64,000 nucleotides of DNA from Eulemur rufifrons (Eukaryota > Chordata > Mammalia > Primates > Lemuridae). The first letter of the stretch is position 1. Each line of letters starts with the position of its first letter. The notes below the pieces were generated by a model that was not told the DNA's origin, searched no databases, and saw nothing but the letters and a program-made list of their open reading frames with translations. Both the position numbers and the translations under genes were made by a program. Shown here piece by piece: positions 14,213 through 25,393 of the stretch. The DNA lies in assembly GCF_041146395.1 (NCBI RefSeq), contig NC_090986.1, positions 43,932,001-43,996,000 of the forward strand. The letters run 5' to 3'.

Positions 14213-14880
14213 ATCAACAAAGGGAAGAGACAGCCTACAAAATGGAAGAAAATATTTGCAATCTTCCCATCTGACAAAAGACTAATAACTAGAATATGTA
14301 AGGAACTCCAACAACTCAGTAGGAAAAGACCAAATAATCTGATTAAAAAATGTGCAAAGAATCTGAATAGACATTTATTGAAAGAAGACATATGAAAGGC
14401 CAACAGGTATATGAAAAAATGCTCAGTATCGTTAGTTATCAGAGAAATGCAAATCAAAATTACAATGAGATATCATCTCGCCCCAGTTAAAATGGCTTTT
14501 ATAAAAATATATAGGCAATAATGAATGCTGGTAAGGATGTGGAGAAAGGGGAACCCTTGTACACTGTTGGTGGGAATGTAAATTAGTACAACCACTATGG
14601 GGAATAGTATGGAGGTTCCTCAAAATACTGAAAATAGAACTGCCCTATGACCCAGCAATCCCACTGCAGGATATATATACAAAGGAGGGGAAATCAGTAT
14701 ATTGAAAGACATCTGCACTACTACCATGTTTATCGCAGCACTATTCACAATAGCCAAGATTTGGAATCAACCTAAGTGTCCATGAACAGATGAATGAATA
14801 AAGAAATTATGGCATATATACACAATGGAATATTATATAGCCACAAAAATGAAATCCTGCCATTTGCAACAACATGGATG
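14213..14880 (+). pseudogene. L1 ORF2 C-terminal remnant
   Basis: From 'aacaatcaacaaagggaaga' onward the sequence follows the last part of L1 ORF2, the region between the reverse transcriptase and the C-terminal cysteine segment. Frameshifts and stops interrupt it, for example 'tgaaaggccaac' at about 14392. The 3' UTR follows to 15352. Confidence 0.8.
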
Positions 14881-15448
14881 GAACTGGAGAACATCATGTT
14901 AAGTGAAACAAGTCAAGCATAGAAAGACAAATCTCTCATGTTCTCACTCATATGTGGGAGCTAAATATTAAAAACAATTGATCTCATGGAGATGGAGAGT
15001 AGAATGATGGATACCAGAGACTGGAAAGGTAGAGGGAAGGGGGGATAAAGTGGGGATGGTTAATGGGTACAAAAATATAGTTAAATAGTTAGATAGAATG
15101 AATAATATTTGATAGTACAACAAAGTGACCACAATCAATAACAAGTTAGGGTATACTTTAAAATAACTAAAAGAGTTCAATTGGAATGTTCCTAACACAA
15201 AGAAATAATAAATGCCTGAAGTAATGGCTACCCCAATTACCTTGGTTCGATTAATTCACATTGTATGCCTATATCAAAACATCACATGTACCCTAAAAAG
15301 ATATACAACTATTATGTGCCTATAATAATTAAAAATAAAATTAAAAAAAGAGAGAGAAGCAGAATGGTATGTAGAACCATGAACTTCAAGTTAGAAGACT
15401 TTAATTCTTCTGTTCTGACACTTTGGTTCTGACACTCTTTGGGTCTGG

Positions 15449-15469
15449 TTTTTTTTTTTTTTTTTTTTT
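15449..15469. repeat. Poly(T) run
   Basis: About 21 consecutive T, then 'gaataaagaaaaaaa'. No element body is evident to the left. Confidence 0.9.
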
Positions 15470-15566
15470 GAATAAAGAAAAAAAAATGAGAAGGATTTAG
15501 TAGGATACTGTGTATGTGAAAACATTTTATAAATTATAAATTACCAGTCAAATGCAAACTATTATT

Positions 15567-15985
15567 TTGAAAAACTTTTTATTTTGAAATAGTAATAGTT
15601 TCTGACTTGCAGAAAAGTTACACAAATTAGTACAAAGGATTCTCAGATACCTTCACCCACATTTTCTAAAAGTTAACATTTACTTAATCATTTTCTGTCT
15701 TCTCTCTTTCTTTGTATCTCTGTGTCCATCTTTCTCTGTCTCTCTACATATGTGTATGTGTGCATGTGTTTTATTCAGAAACATTTGAAAATAAGTTGTC
15801 GGTATAATATCTCTTTCTCCCTAAATATTTCCATATGTATTTCCTAAGAACAAAGACATTATCTTAGAAAGTCATAGTATACTATCACAATCAGGAAATT
15901 AACAGTTAATATAGTACTATTACCTAATTTACAGAGCTTATTCAAATTTCATCAGTTGGCTTACTGATGTCTGATATTTACTATT
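15567..15985 (-). mobile_element. Old L1 3' fragment (L1M-like)
   Basis: On the minus strand the end reads '...ctattactatttcaaaataaa'. Inland there are 'agagcttattcaaatttcat' and 'cacaatcaggaaattaacag', phrases of an old L1M 3' region. A CT/TG-rich insertion (15700-15770) lies within it. Non-coding. Confidence 0.55.
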
Positions 15986-17639
15986 ATCAAATGGCTAGAA
16001 ATTTTAGAAATGTGCATTAAAATACATGAGATTCCTAGAAATCAGAGGTGGAAAAGAAATAGTAAAGAAAAGAAAAGAAAGTGTGGTAGTTTTACTATCT
16101 GAATAAAGGTCACTTAGGAAAAAACATTCCTTCTGAAAATACTTTACATAGATTGCTAGCGCTGGCAATAGATTCAGATTTTTTTTTAAGTTGGATAAAT
16201 ATTATTATTTTTTAAAAACATAATAAACAGTGTAAAAGGTATAGAATGCATTAATTTAGTCAGGATATAATATAAAAGGAGAAACATAGAAAATAATTTT
16301 GGAAACATATGCATTTTTATCAAGTGATACAGACTTTGGGAAATGAAATAATTCAGTTCAATTAATTTTTACAAAGACAAAGAACAAAAATAGAATGCTA
16401 AAATGAAAATTGAAGCAAAATAAAATGAAACAAGTTCAACTAGCTTATTTTACTAACACAGCTGGTGATTTTTTTAAGACTCATAATAGTCAACAAGTGC
16501 TGTATGGAAATGAATGTCTTTTCTTTATTAAATTTGGGAGCCTTATGATTATCTTTAAGGCATGAAGTATATTTGTCCCTGGCCAAGTTTTGAAAGGGGC
16601 AATAGTACACAGGAAATCACATACATTTGGGCAATATGATAAATAAATAAAAAGGAAATATCCAGATACAATCTAAGCATAAAATACTGTTTTTGACTTT
16701 AGGTACCCCAGAACCAATAATTTGAAGAAAAGTTGGAGCTAAGCCAGGAGAAAGCAATTGAGCTGATTAAGAGAAGGAAAGGATTAATTTATAAGTAAAG
16801 ATTTAAGTAGACAAATATATAGCTAGGCAAGTAATGACTACGGAGTATATTATAAGATTCTACAAATATTTGAAAGTTAAAAAGGTGATAGTGGAATTAT
16901 TTAAAATGATATAAAAGAGTAAGTTGTTACCAGGAGTAATTTAGCCAGGAGAACTCTTTGACATTGAAAATCATCAGTTTTGGGGAAACTCTTCTAATAG
17001 GAAGTTAAAAGTACCCATTCTTTCTGAAGATTTGAAACTAGACAGGAAATGATTCTTGACTGTGAGTAGTTGTTTTCCGGCAAGTGAAAAGACTGACCAA
17101 GTCATTTGACTCGCCATCCTTTTCCATGAACAAAAAGTCAAAGATATTGAACCCCAGATTGGTTAATATAGTGTCTACCAATTACTTAAGAGCTCAGGTT
17201 AATTACTAGTGCCCCAATAATACTCTTAGATTGTGCTACATAATTAAGCTCTGTATTATATACTGACTTCAGTAGTTTATTATCTTTTATTTTGGAGGGA
17301 ATCATTGGCTTGAGGCTTTATATTTTCATTCCAAACAGAGCCTACCAGTGTTGGACGCCCTTTATGATCTCAATATACTCTTCAAGTGGAAAGCTATATT
17401 CACTTTCCAAGCAAGGTATTTTCATTTGAATTGATTCCAGAAAAAAAAGAAACTGAGGTGCACCTTCCACTTCAAATCTGGAATATTTTTTTACATGTAT
17501 AAAAAGACTTTCCTACTTCTCCATGCTCCTCACCAATTGGTTGCCAAGTAAAAACCTTTCAATTCCTATTTCTACTTTCTCAGTTTAGACCCTCATCATT
17601 TCCCATGCAAGAGCTAACACTCTTTATTTACTTCATTGT
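15986..17639. other. Unassigned AT-rich sequence
   Basis: About 1.65 kb with no recognised gene or repeat. Short (AAAAG)-like runs near 16060-16081. Confidence 0.45.
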
Positions 17640-18195
17640 TTTCCCTTTTCAATTCCTCCTCTACTTTGCTGCCACAAACATCTTTCTAACCCAACTGTGT
17701 TAATGTCTTTTGTTGGCTCAAATTGTTCAGTGGATCACAATTACCTACAGGATAAAGTTTAAAATCTATTAATTCACGTCCTTCCAGAACCTGTGCTCCA
17801 CTTAAAAACTTTCTCAGCCCCATCTCTGGCTACTTCCATGCTTCGAGTCCACTGAGGACCACACAGCCTTTCCCACACACCAACCTCTGCTAGTGCTCTT
17901 CTTTTGGCTTAAATTCTTCTCATCTTCCATGGTTCCCTTCAGATGCCACTTTATGAAGCTTCTCTTGAATCCTTTAGATGAGATTAATTATTCAATTCCT
18001 TATGTTTTGGGGTAATATTTATGTCACCTATATAGCTCAAATTAGTTTTGTGTCTCTTTTTCCCATGAAAGTACAGTTTCCTTGGGGACAAAATTCAGAG
18101 CTCATTAAACATACACACTCTTGAATATATGGCCTTTGTACATAGGCCATATACAAAGGTAGGTCCTCAATACATTTTTTATAGAATGAATGAAA
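17640..18195 (+). mobile_element. L2 LINE, 3' part
   Basis: Plus-strand L2 text: 'ttacctacaggataaagttt', 'cttccagaacctgtgctcca', 'cttcagatgccactttatga', and the end 'aggtcctcaatacatttttt' with 'gaatgaatgaa'. The minus-strand open frame at 18037-18276 lies over this tail and is incidental. Confidence 0.7.
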
Positions 18196-18439
18196 AGACA
18201 GAAAGCTTATCATTTTCATGTGGAAGATATCCCAGAAACTAAAAATGTGGCAGAACAGATAGATGTGTTTTTCCAACTATGTTGTATTTTCCTGAACTCT
18301 CTAATAGGACAAGGTAGAATACAAACTTATTTTGGAATTATCTAGGTTTCCTTAGGTAGTTTCCAGATTTGACCTAATTCAAGCAACACAAGGATGTATT
18401 GTTCTACTGCTCTTTTACATCTCCTACTAAACTCTGCCT

Positions 18440-18660
18440 GCTTAGCAATGTGCTTTTCTTCTCAGCCATTATCACCGCTACACATATTACATATTATCAT
18501 TATTTGATTAATTATTAATTATTTTCTATCTTCGTTCTCTGGAGTGTGAACACTAAGAAAGTAGTGACTTATTTTTGTTTATTGCTTTATTCCCATTGTG
18601 CTCCACAATACTTTACACACAGCAAGTGTTCAACAAATATTTGTTGAATAAATATGTGAA
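18440..18660 (+). mobile_element. L2 LINE, 3' terminal fragment
   Basis: Ends 'cacacagcaagtgttcaaca' then 'aatatttgttgaataaatat', the characteristic L2 3' terminus. The upstream part is heavily diverged. Confidence 0.6.
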
Positions 18661-20087
18661 TTTACATTGTTATCATTTGTGTTATTAAAAGAACTACTTT
18701 TTTTGTGGTGTCAATTTTAAGACTATTGAGTTTAGCATTTTATAACACCCAAAGCATATAATAGTAATTTGAGTCATTCAGAAAACTCACGTTGATTATT
18801 TAGAATTTTTATTTTTATTTAGGAAATTGTTGGCCATTGTCTGTGAATGTTAAGTGTAACTATTAACAGTAGCCTTATAGCACAGAAAAATATGAGCTAT
18901 TTATTTATGGGGCCTTATACTTGTTATAGAAAATAGTATAAACATGAAATACAACTTAGCTCCCCAAATAATCCTTTGACTTTGGGGATAATGATGAATC
19001 TGATTTGATACAGTTTTTGTCACGTTGTTGTATATCATTTGCTTTTCGTTACCTTTGTTCTTTTCACAGATTGTCATTGAAAAAGCTATTCCAGTTCATT
19101 TTTTAACTGCAATATCCTTTCAACCTGTGGTAGATTTTCTAAAAGGCTTTGCACATATTAAGGGTAGAGCTTGTACAACTTAAAAAGCAAAAGTAAAATG
19201 CATAGCTACCTTAAATTGTGTAAGCCAATGACTGAGCCTTTGATCTTGGATTGTCTTGTTGGATGTGGTTCACCTTGTGTCATACACTGTGTTCATCACC
19301 CACTAGTATACAAAAGGACTCTTTTAAATGACTCTGAAAGTAAATATATTCTATTAGCTTTTTTAAAAAAAATTAAGTTGACACTTTTTTTCTTTTTCTT
19401 TTTAAGACCTGAACATCTAACTATACAATTATCAACTAATTTTGCATTGCATTTATACTGAGGTGAATTAAAAATATGATAGAAATCTTAGTTAATATGG
19501 AAGTGAGTAGTAACATAATTTTTGAATTTAAAAAATTTCCTAAGACTTAATGGCATTATTGTTTGCCCTCTTATTATCAGGGGCAAATGCTTAAGTTGCT
19601 TTGAAGAGACCACTTAATTTATTGCTGTATTAGCAGTGTGTGTGCGTGCGTGTGTGTGGTCTGATCTTTCCTTATCATTTATTGATAATCTGGGGCTTCC
19701 AAATACTGAAGTTTCTCCAAGACAAAGACAGCATTTTTCTCAGGACTTTCAGGACTTATACTAATACATGTATTAAAACTTCTTTAGGGTTAGAACCAGG
19801 CATAGTAAATGTCTAAATTGAGAAGGAATAAAGTTTTGAGTTTTTAAAAGAGTGAAGCATTGATATTTACCACTTTATAGATTTATTAAATTAGGAATTA
19901 CCAAATTCATGATGTACACTACTCAGGTAATACTAGATTATAAAATGATTCTAAACATGCTAATTTATATATGAAGTAATGCCACATGTTAAGACAAATT
20001 TGAGATTTATCATTGAGAAGAGATTGGAAAGGATCTTGAATTTCAAAAAAAGTACAAGTTTTATACTTAGTTTAGCTACAGGGTTGT
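18661..20087. other. Unassigned AT-rich sequence
   Basis: No supported gene. A short (TG)n with GC interruptions lies at 19635-19658. Confidence 0.45.
19635..19658. repeat. (TG)n microsatellite
   Basis: Alternating TG with two GC steps, 24 bases. Confidence 0.9.
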
Positions 20088-20270
20088 CTGTAATCTTGGC
20101 AAGTCACTAGCTTCATTTGTCTTAGTGTTCCCATCTGTAAAATTGTGGTCATTGTACTTGACACTTCCTTTCTTAAGAGGGGATGTTATGAGGATGAATA
20201 AGGTAATGCATTGTGGTAAAATGCTTTGAGCTCCTTGGAAGAAAGGTGTTACATAAATACAGAGCATTAT
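20088..20270 (+). mobile_element. MIR SINE
   Basis: Plus-strand series 'cttggcaagtcactagcttc', 'ccatctgtaaaattgtggtc', 'gttatgaggatgaataaggt', 'gctttgagctccttgg'. Diverged but in the right order. Confidence 0.65.
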
Positions 20271-20484
20271 CTCACATGAAGAATAGCCGTAATACTTTAA
20301 ATATAGCTACTAAGAGGCACGATCAACTCCTAATCTATTTTTTTCTCAATGTGGAAAATTTCTTACATTAAAAGAAATGATCTTCATATACAGATTGGCA
20401 AATACATCATCACCTCTCTCTGTTATTGTGTCACTAATACTCTTTTAAAACTTAAATTGTAATCAAACACACTATCAATCTTTC

Positions 20485-21320
20485 CTGTTCCTTACACTGA
20501 AAACTTTGGAGTCATCTTCAGTTCCCTTCTCTCATATGACCCCTAAATTCTTATAGTTCTTGCTTGGTAAAGTTTGTGATTTCTCTTTTTTTCCCTCTTC
20601 GTATACATAGGCACCTTCAGTGACTTACATTAGCTAAGAGGTCAGACTCAAGAATCGGAGTGTGTGGGTTCACATCCCAGTTCTTTTAATTACCATGCAA
20701 ACTTGAACATGTGATTTCACCACTCTGTGTCTCAATTTCCTCATCTGTAAAATGGGTAAACTAATGATATCTACCTAAGCAGATTGTAGAAGGAAATAAG
20801 TTAATATATGTAAAGCTATTTATAACTATGCCTGGCACACAATACACTCTTAATCAACTTTAGCTATTACTGTTATACAGATAACTGTAATAATCTTGTA
20901 TCATTTATTATTCATCAGACTTACTGAGGCACTTGCATATTCCGCTGATCTGCCTTTACAATGCAACTTTCTTTTTACAATGAAGTTATTCCCTTTTCAA
21001 TTTTGAATTGAATCTTCCCCAAGCTCCAAAATGATCATTTTCTATCTCCTAATCATGTGCTTGAAAATAAACATTGGTACATTCCTCATGAGCCACTTGC
21101 ACCTATCCAAACTATCTGATCTCATTGTCAATAACACACATGTGGGCATACTGCTTCGGTCAAGTAAATATTCCTGTCATTCTTCACCAAATCTCAACTT
21201 CCAGTCTTCGCCTCCACTTCCCTTTAAAAATATACGCCCATCCTTTCTCGGCCTCAAAGTTCTACTCCTCTGTGGAGCTCTCTTTAAGGATTTTCTCTTT
21301 CTTCTGATCTGTCTAATCAT
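20485..21320 (+). mobile_element. Possible L2 LINE remnant around a MIR
   Basis: 20485-20600 ('actttggagtcatcttcagt') and 21180-21310 ('ggcctcaaagttctactcct') resemble L2 in the same orientation, with a MIR (20635-20880) between. The middle (20905-21180) is too diverged to be sure. The open frame at 21031-21369 is not a convincing L2 ORF. Confidence 0.4.
20635..20880 (+). mobile_element. MIR SINE, near full length
   Basis: Complete order of MIR landmarks: 'agaggtcagactcaagaatc', 'gggttcacatcccagttctt', 'tcaatttcctcatctgtaaa', 'atgcctggcacacaatacac'. One of the best-preserved MIRs here. Confidence 0.9.
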
Positions 21321-22199
21321 TTCAAGAATAATAACCCATCAGCACATTGTGTGGATCACTAATGTATAACTGAATTTGATTATGCAGTTGGTGTGTTTAT
21401 ATTTTTATGTGCAGTATAACTTTATATTGCTTTTTGAATCAGGTTGAGGCATTATCCATGCCAAAGAGAGGGGTCTGGAGACCTTTCCTCCCTTGCCATG
21501 GGTACTGTAAATTAGGCTGAAATGGGTATTGTATGTACAGAGTTCTCTGAGAAGCTTCTGAAATTATCCTTTGTTGGTTTAGCAGTTCCTTAACATACGG
21601 CTCCTCTGACTTCCTGTTTAGTCTCTTAGGTCCCAAAATTTTAAATGAACTGCTTACTACTGCAAGTTTTGAGCTGAGTGGATATCATATGTAAATACAT
21701 TGTTTTAGGGAGCCTTAGAGAAAAGTTCTAAGCAAACAGTAATAACTACCCATACAATCATAGAAGCTGAAGAATAGAAAGGTCCTAAAATGTCATCTAC
21801 TCTTCAAGACTGAGAAATCACAGTAGCCCTTGTTTCTATTAACTTAATGAGGGATAATTCTAGAGAATGACCTGATATTTTAATATCTCCATAACACACT
21901 CATAAATATCACTCAATTCTGCTTTAGATATACTACATCATGTAATTCCATCAATCTTAGAGCCAGTAAAATTTCTGATTTGTGTGTGAGAGTAGGGCAT
22001 GTAATACCTAATGCTGAATTTGAAGTTAATACTGCTTTTGCAATCTACTATTTTTTTGTCTCAACCATTCCCCTGAAAACTTTGATAAATTCTATTCCAT
22101 TTATTTACACTGCGTGTGCGTGCGTGTGTGTGTGTGTAGGACAGGGTGATAGGGGAGGGAGGCTCACATCTTTCTAAAAACTGTGCAGAAAAAAACCCA
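21321..22199. other. Unassigned sequence with a TG tract
   Basis: No gene seen. (TG)n with GC steps at 22111-22138. The poly(T) tail expected for the L1 to the right is absent at about 22200. Confidence 0.45.
22111..22138. repeat. (TG)n microsatellite
   Basis: gcgtgtgcgtgcgtgtgtgt and continuation. Confidence 0.9.
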
Positions 22200-22340
22200 G
22201 TATACAAGTGACAAGTACACATGTGAGTGTTGATTGATTTGTTCCAATTTAACAGTGAGCACAGATGGTGTTTGTCCATTCTTGTGATACTTCACTTAGG
22301 AGAATGGTTTCCAGTTGCATCCAGGTTGTTACAAAAGGTA

Positions 22341-24545
22341 TTAGTTCACCATTTTTTTAATGGCTGAGTAGTACTCCATGGTATACATATACCACATTTT
22401 ATTAATCCACTCATGTATTGATGGGCACTTGGGTTCTTTCCACATCTTTGCGATTGTGGATTGTGCTGCAATAAACATTGACAGTAAGTGTCTTTTTGAT
22501 AAAATGTCTTTTTTTCCTGAGGGCAAATATCCAATAGTGGGATTGCTGGATCAAATGATAGGTCTACTTTTAGTTCTTTAAGTATCTCTATACTATTTTT
22601 CATTGAGGTTGCACTAGTTTGCAGTCCCACCAACAGCGTATAAGCATTCCTTTTTCTCTACATCAATGCGAGAATCTGTTGTTTTGGGACTTTTTGATCA
22701 GAGCCACTCTCACTGGAGTTAGATGATATCTCATTATGGTTTTGATTTGCATTTCCCTGATGATTAGAGACATTGAGCATTTTTTCTTATGATTATTGGT
22801 CTTTAGTATTAGTCTATCTTCTTTTGAAAAGCTTCTGTTCATGTCCTTTGCCCACTTTTTTATGAGTTTGTTTGCTTTTTTTCTTTCTGATTTGCTTGAC
22901 TTCTTTGTAAATTCTGGTTATTAGCCCTTTATCAGATGTATAGCATGCAAATATTTTCTCCCATCCTGCAGGTTGTCTATTTGCTCTATTGATGGTTTCC
23001 TTGGCTGTGTAGAAGCTTTTTAATTTAATCAAATCCCATTTGTTAATTTTTGTTGTTTCTGTGATTGCCTTTGGGGTCTTTTCTTCATAAATTCTTTGCC
23101 TAGGCTGATATCTATAAGAGTTTTTCCAACATTTTCTTCTAGAATTCTCACAGTTTCATGCCTTAGGTTTAAGTCTGCTATCTATCTTGAATTAATTTAT
23201 GTGAGTGGTGAGAGGTAAGGATCCTGTTTTCAATCTTCTGCATGTGGCTATCCAATTTTCCGAGCACCATTTATTAAATAAGGATTTTTTCCCCAGAATA
23301 TGTTGTTGTCCTCTTTGTCAAATATCAGATGGCAATATGAGGATTATTTTATATCTGTGTTCTCTGTTCTGATCCATTGGTCTATGTGTCTTTTTTTGTG
23401 CCTGTACCATGCTGTTTTGGTTATTATAGCCTTTTGGTATAGCTTGAAATCTGGTAAAGTGATGCCTCCTGATTTGTTCTTTTTGCTTAAGATTGCTTTG
23501 GCTGTTTGGGCTCTTTTCTGGTTCCAAACTAAGCACAGAATTATTTTTTCTGGATCTGTGAAAAATGTGTTGGTATTTTAATGGGGATTGCATTGACTCT
23601 GTAAATCACCTTGGTTGGCACAGACATTTTAACAATGTTGATTCTGCCAGTCCATGAGCATGATATGTTTTTCTATTTGTTTACATCCTCTATGATTTCC
23701 TTCCTTAGTGATTCATAGTTCTCTTTGTAGAGGTCATTCACTTCCTTGGTTAAAAATATTCCTAGGTATTTTATTTTATTTGCTGCTATTGTGAAAGGTA
23801 TTGAGTCTTTGATTTGATTCTCAGCTTGACTGTTGGTGTATAGAAAAGCTACCGATTTGTGTACATTGATTTTGTAACCTGAGACTTTGCTGAATTTATT
23901 TATGAATTCCAGGAGTCTCTTGTCAGAATCTTTGGGGTTTTCTAGGTATAAGTTCAGATCATCAGCAAAGAGTAATAGCTTGACCTCTTTTTTTCCTATT
24001 TGGATACTCTTGATTTCCTTCTCTTGCCTGATTGCTCTGGCTAGGACTTCCAGCACTATGTTGAATAGAAGTGGTGACAGTGAGCAACCTTGTCTAGTTC
24101 CAGTACTGAGTGGGAATGCTTTCAATTTTTCCCCATTCAGTATGATGTTGGCTGTGGGTTTGTTGCATATGGCATTTTTAATTTTGAGGTATTTGCATGT
24201 TCCATGTATGCCTATTTTCTTAAAAGTTCTTATAAAAGGGTGCTGAATTTTGTCAAATGCTTTTTTGTGTCTATTGAGATAATCATATAGTCTTTGTTTT
24301 TCTTCTGTTTATGCGGTGAATCACATTTATGGATTTACATATGTTGAACCATCCTTGTGTCCCTGGGATGAAGCCCACTTGGTTATGGAGGATTATTCTT
24401 TGATGCACATCTGAATTTGGTTTGCTAAAATTTTATGAGAACTTTTGCATTTATATTCATAAGGGATATTGGTCTGTACTTTTCTTTTTTTCTTGTGTCC
24501 TTTCCTGGCTTTAGTATCACTGGCTTCATAGAATGAACTGACTTT
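22341..24545 (-). pseudogene. L1 ORF2 reverse transcriptase and C-terminal region
   Basis: L1 ORF2 encodes endonuclease plus reverse transcriptase. The 23673-24125 frame (150 aa) holds the palm region, with [14 protein letters not shown] and the catalytic FADD box ([15 protein letters not shown]). The C-terminal part is spread over several frames (23318-23593, 22814-23032, 22346-22633) separated by stops and frameshifts. The break at 24545 removes the segment between the endonuclease and the RT fingers. Confidence 0.88.
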
Positions 24546-25393
24546 TTGTTTGGTTAATCTTCTGTATAATTCTTTTGTTATTGATTTCATTTAGTTCTGC
24601 TCTGTCCTTAGTTATTTCTTCTGCTGGGTTTGGCATTGGTTTGCTCTTCCTTTTCTAATTCCTTGAGATGATTCATTAGATTGTTGATTTGTAATCTTTC
24701 TGTCTTTTTAATGTAGGCATCTAAGGCTATGAATTTTCCCCTTAGGATTGCTCTTGCAGAATCCCACAGATTTTGATAACTTCTGTCCCCTTTGTCATTT
24801 AGTTTGAGGAATCTTTTGATTTCCATCTTAATTTCTTCCTTGACCCAATAATCATTCAGCAGTAGGTTGTTTAATTTCCATGACTTTGTGTAGAGTTGAG
24901 TGTTTCTGTTGAAATTGATTTCTACTTTTATTCCACTGTGGGCTGAGAAGATACGTGCTATAATTTCCATTTTTTGAAATTTTTTGAGACATATTTTGGG
25001 GTCTAAGAAGTGATCAGTCTTAGAGAATGTTCCATGTGCTGGTGAGAGGACCATACATTCAGTAGTTTTTGAGTAGAATGTTCTGTAAATGTCTATTAGG
25101 CCCGTTTGTTCTAGAGTTCCATTCAAGTCCAGTGTTTGTTTGTTTATTTTCTGCTTGGAGGATCTGTCCAGTTCTGTTAGTGTGGCATTGACGTCCCTGG
25201 CTATTATAGTGCTGCTGTTTATCACTTTGTTTAGATCTAGTAGGGTTTGCTTTATGAATCTGGGTGCACTTGTGTTAGTTGCATAAATATTTTGGATTGT
25301 TATGTCTTCTTGTTGAATTCTTCCCTTTACCATAACATAATAATCATCTTTGTCTTTCTTTAATGGTAAGCTCTGGTCCCCTAGGTGGGACAC
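24546..25393 (-). pseudogene. L1 ORF2 endonuclease-domain remnant
   Basis: A 261-codon open frame (24608-25393) matches the APE-type endonuclease and the linker after it. It begins inside the domain at [14 protein letters not shown] and continues through [13 protein letters not shown] and SKTDHFLD. The catalytic SKIDHIL-type motif reads SKTDHFLD, with the central D-H kept. The N-terminal catalytic part (with the first acidic residues) is missing. The ATG used by the frame comes from the deletion junction and is not the native start. No activity expected. Confidence 0.88.

Larger units (their letters stand above)
12268..15352 (+). mobile_element. L1 (L1MA/L1PB-like), both ends present, internally deleted
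   Basis: The start 'gagaccttgggagtaagatg' is an L1 5' end, and the 3' end 'ctattatgtgcctataataa' with an A-rich tail is typical of L1MA/L1PB. An 11-bp duplication agagaagcaga flanks it (12257-12267 and 15353-15363), so this is the complete original insertion. At 3.1 kb it is only half of a full L1. The order is 5' UTR (to 13631), ORF1 start and coiled coil (13632 to about 14212), then a jump into the last part of ORF2 (from about 14213) and the 3' UTR. Around 3 kb covering the end of ORF1 and most of ORF2 is missing. Confidence 0.9.

Noticed and set aside
13792..14457. Long minus-strand open frame (221 aa)
   Set aside because: It is the antisense shadow of the L1 ORF1 and its CA repeat, giving low-complexity S/F/L and C/V runs.
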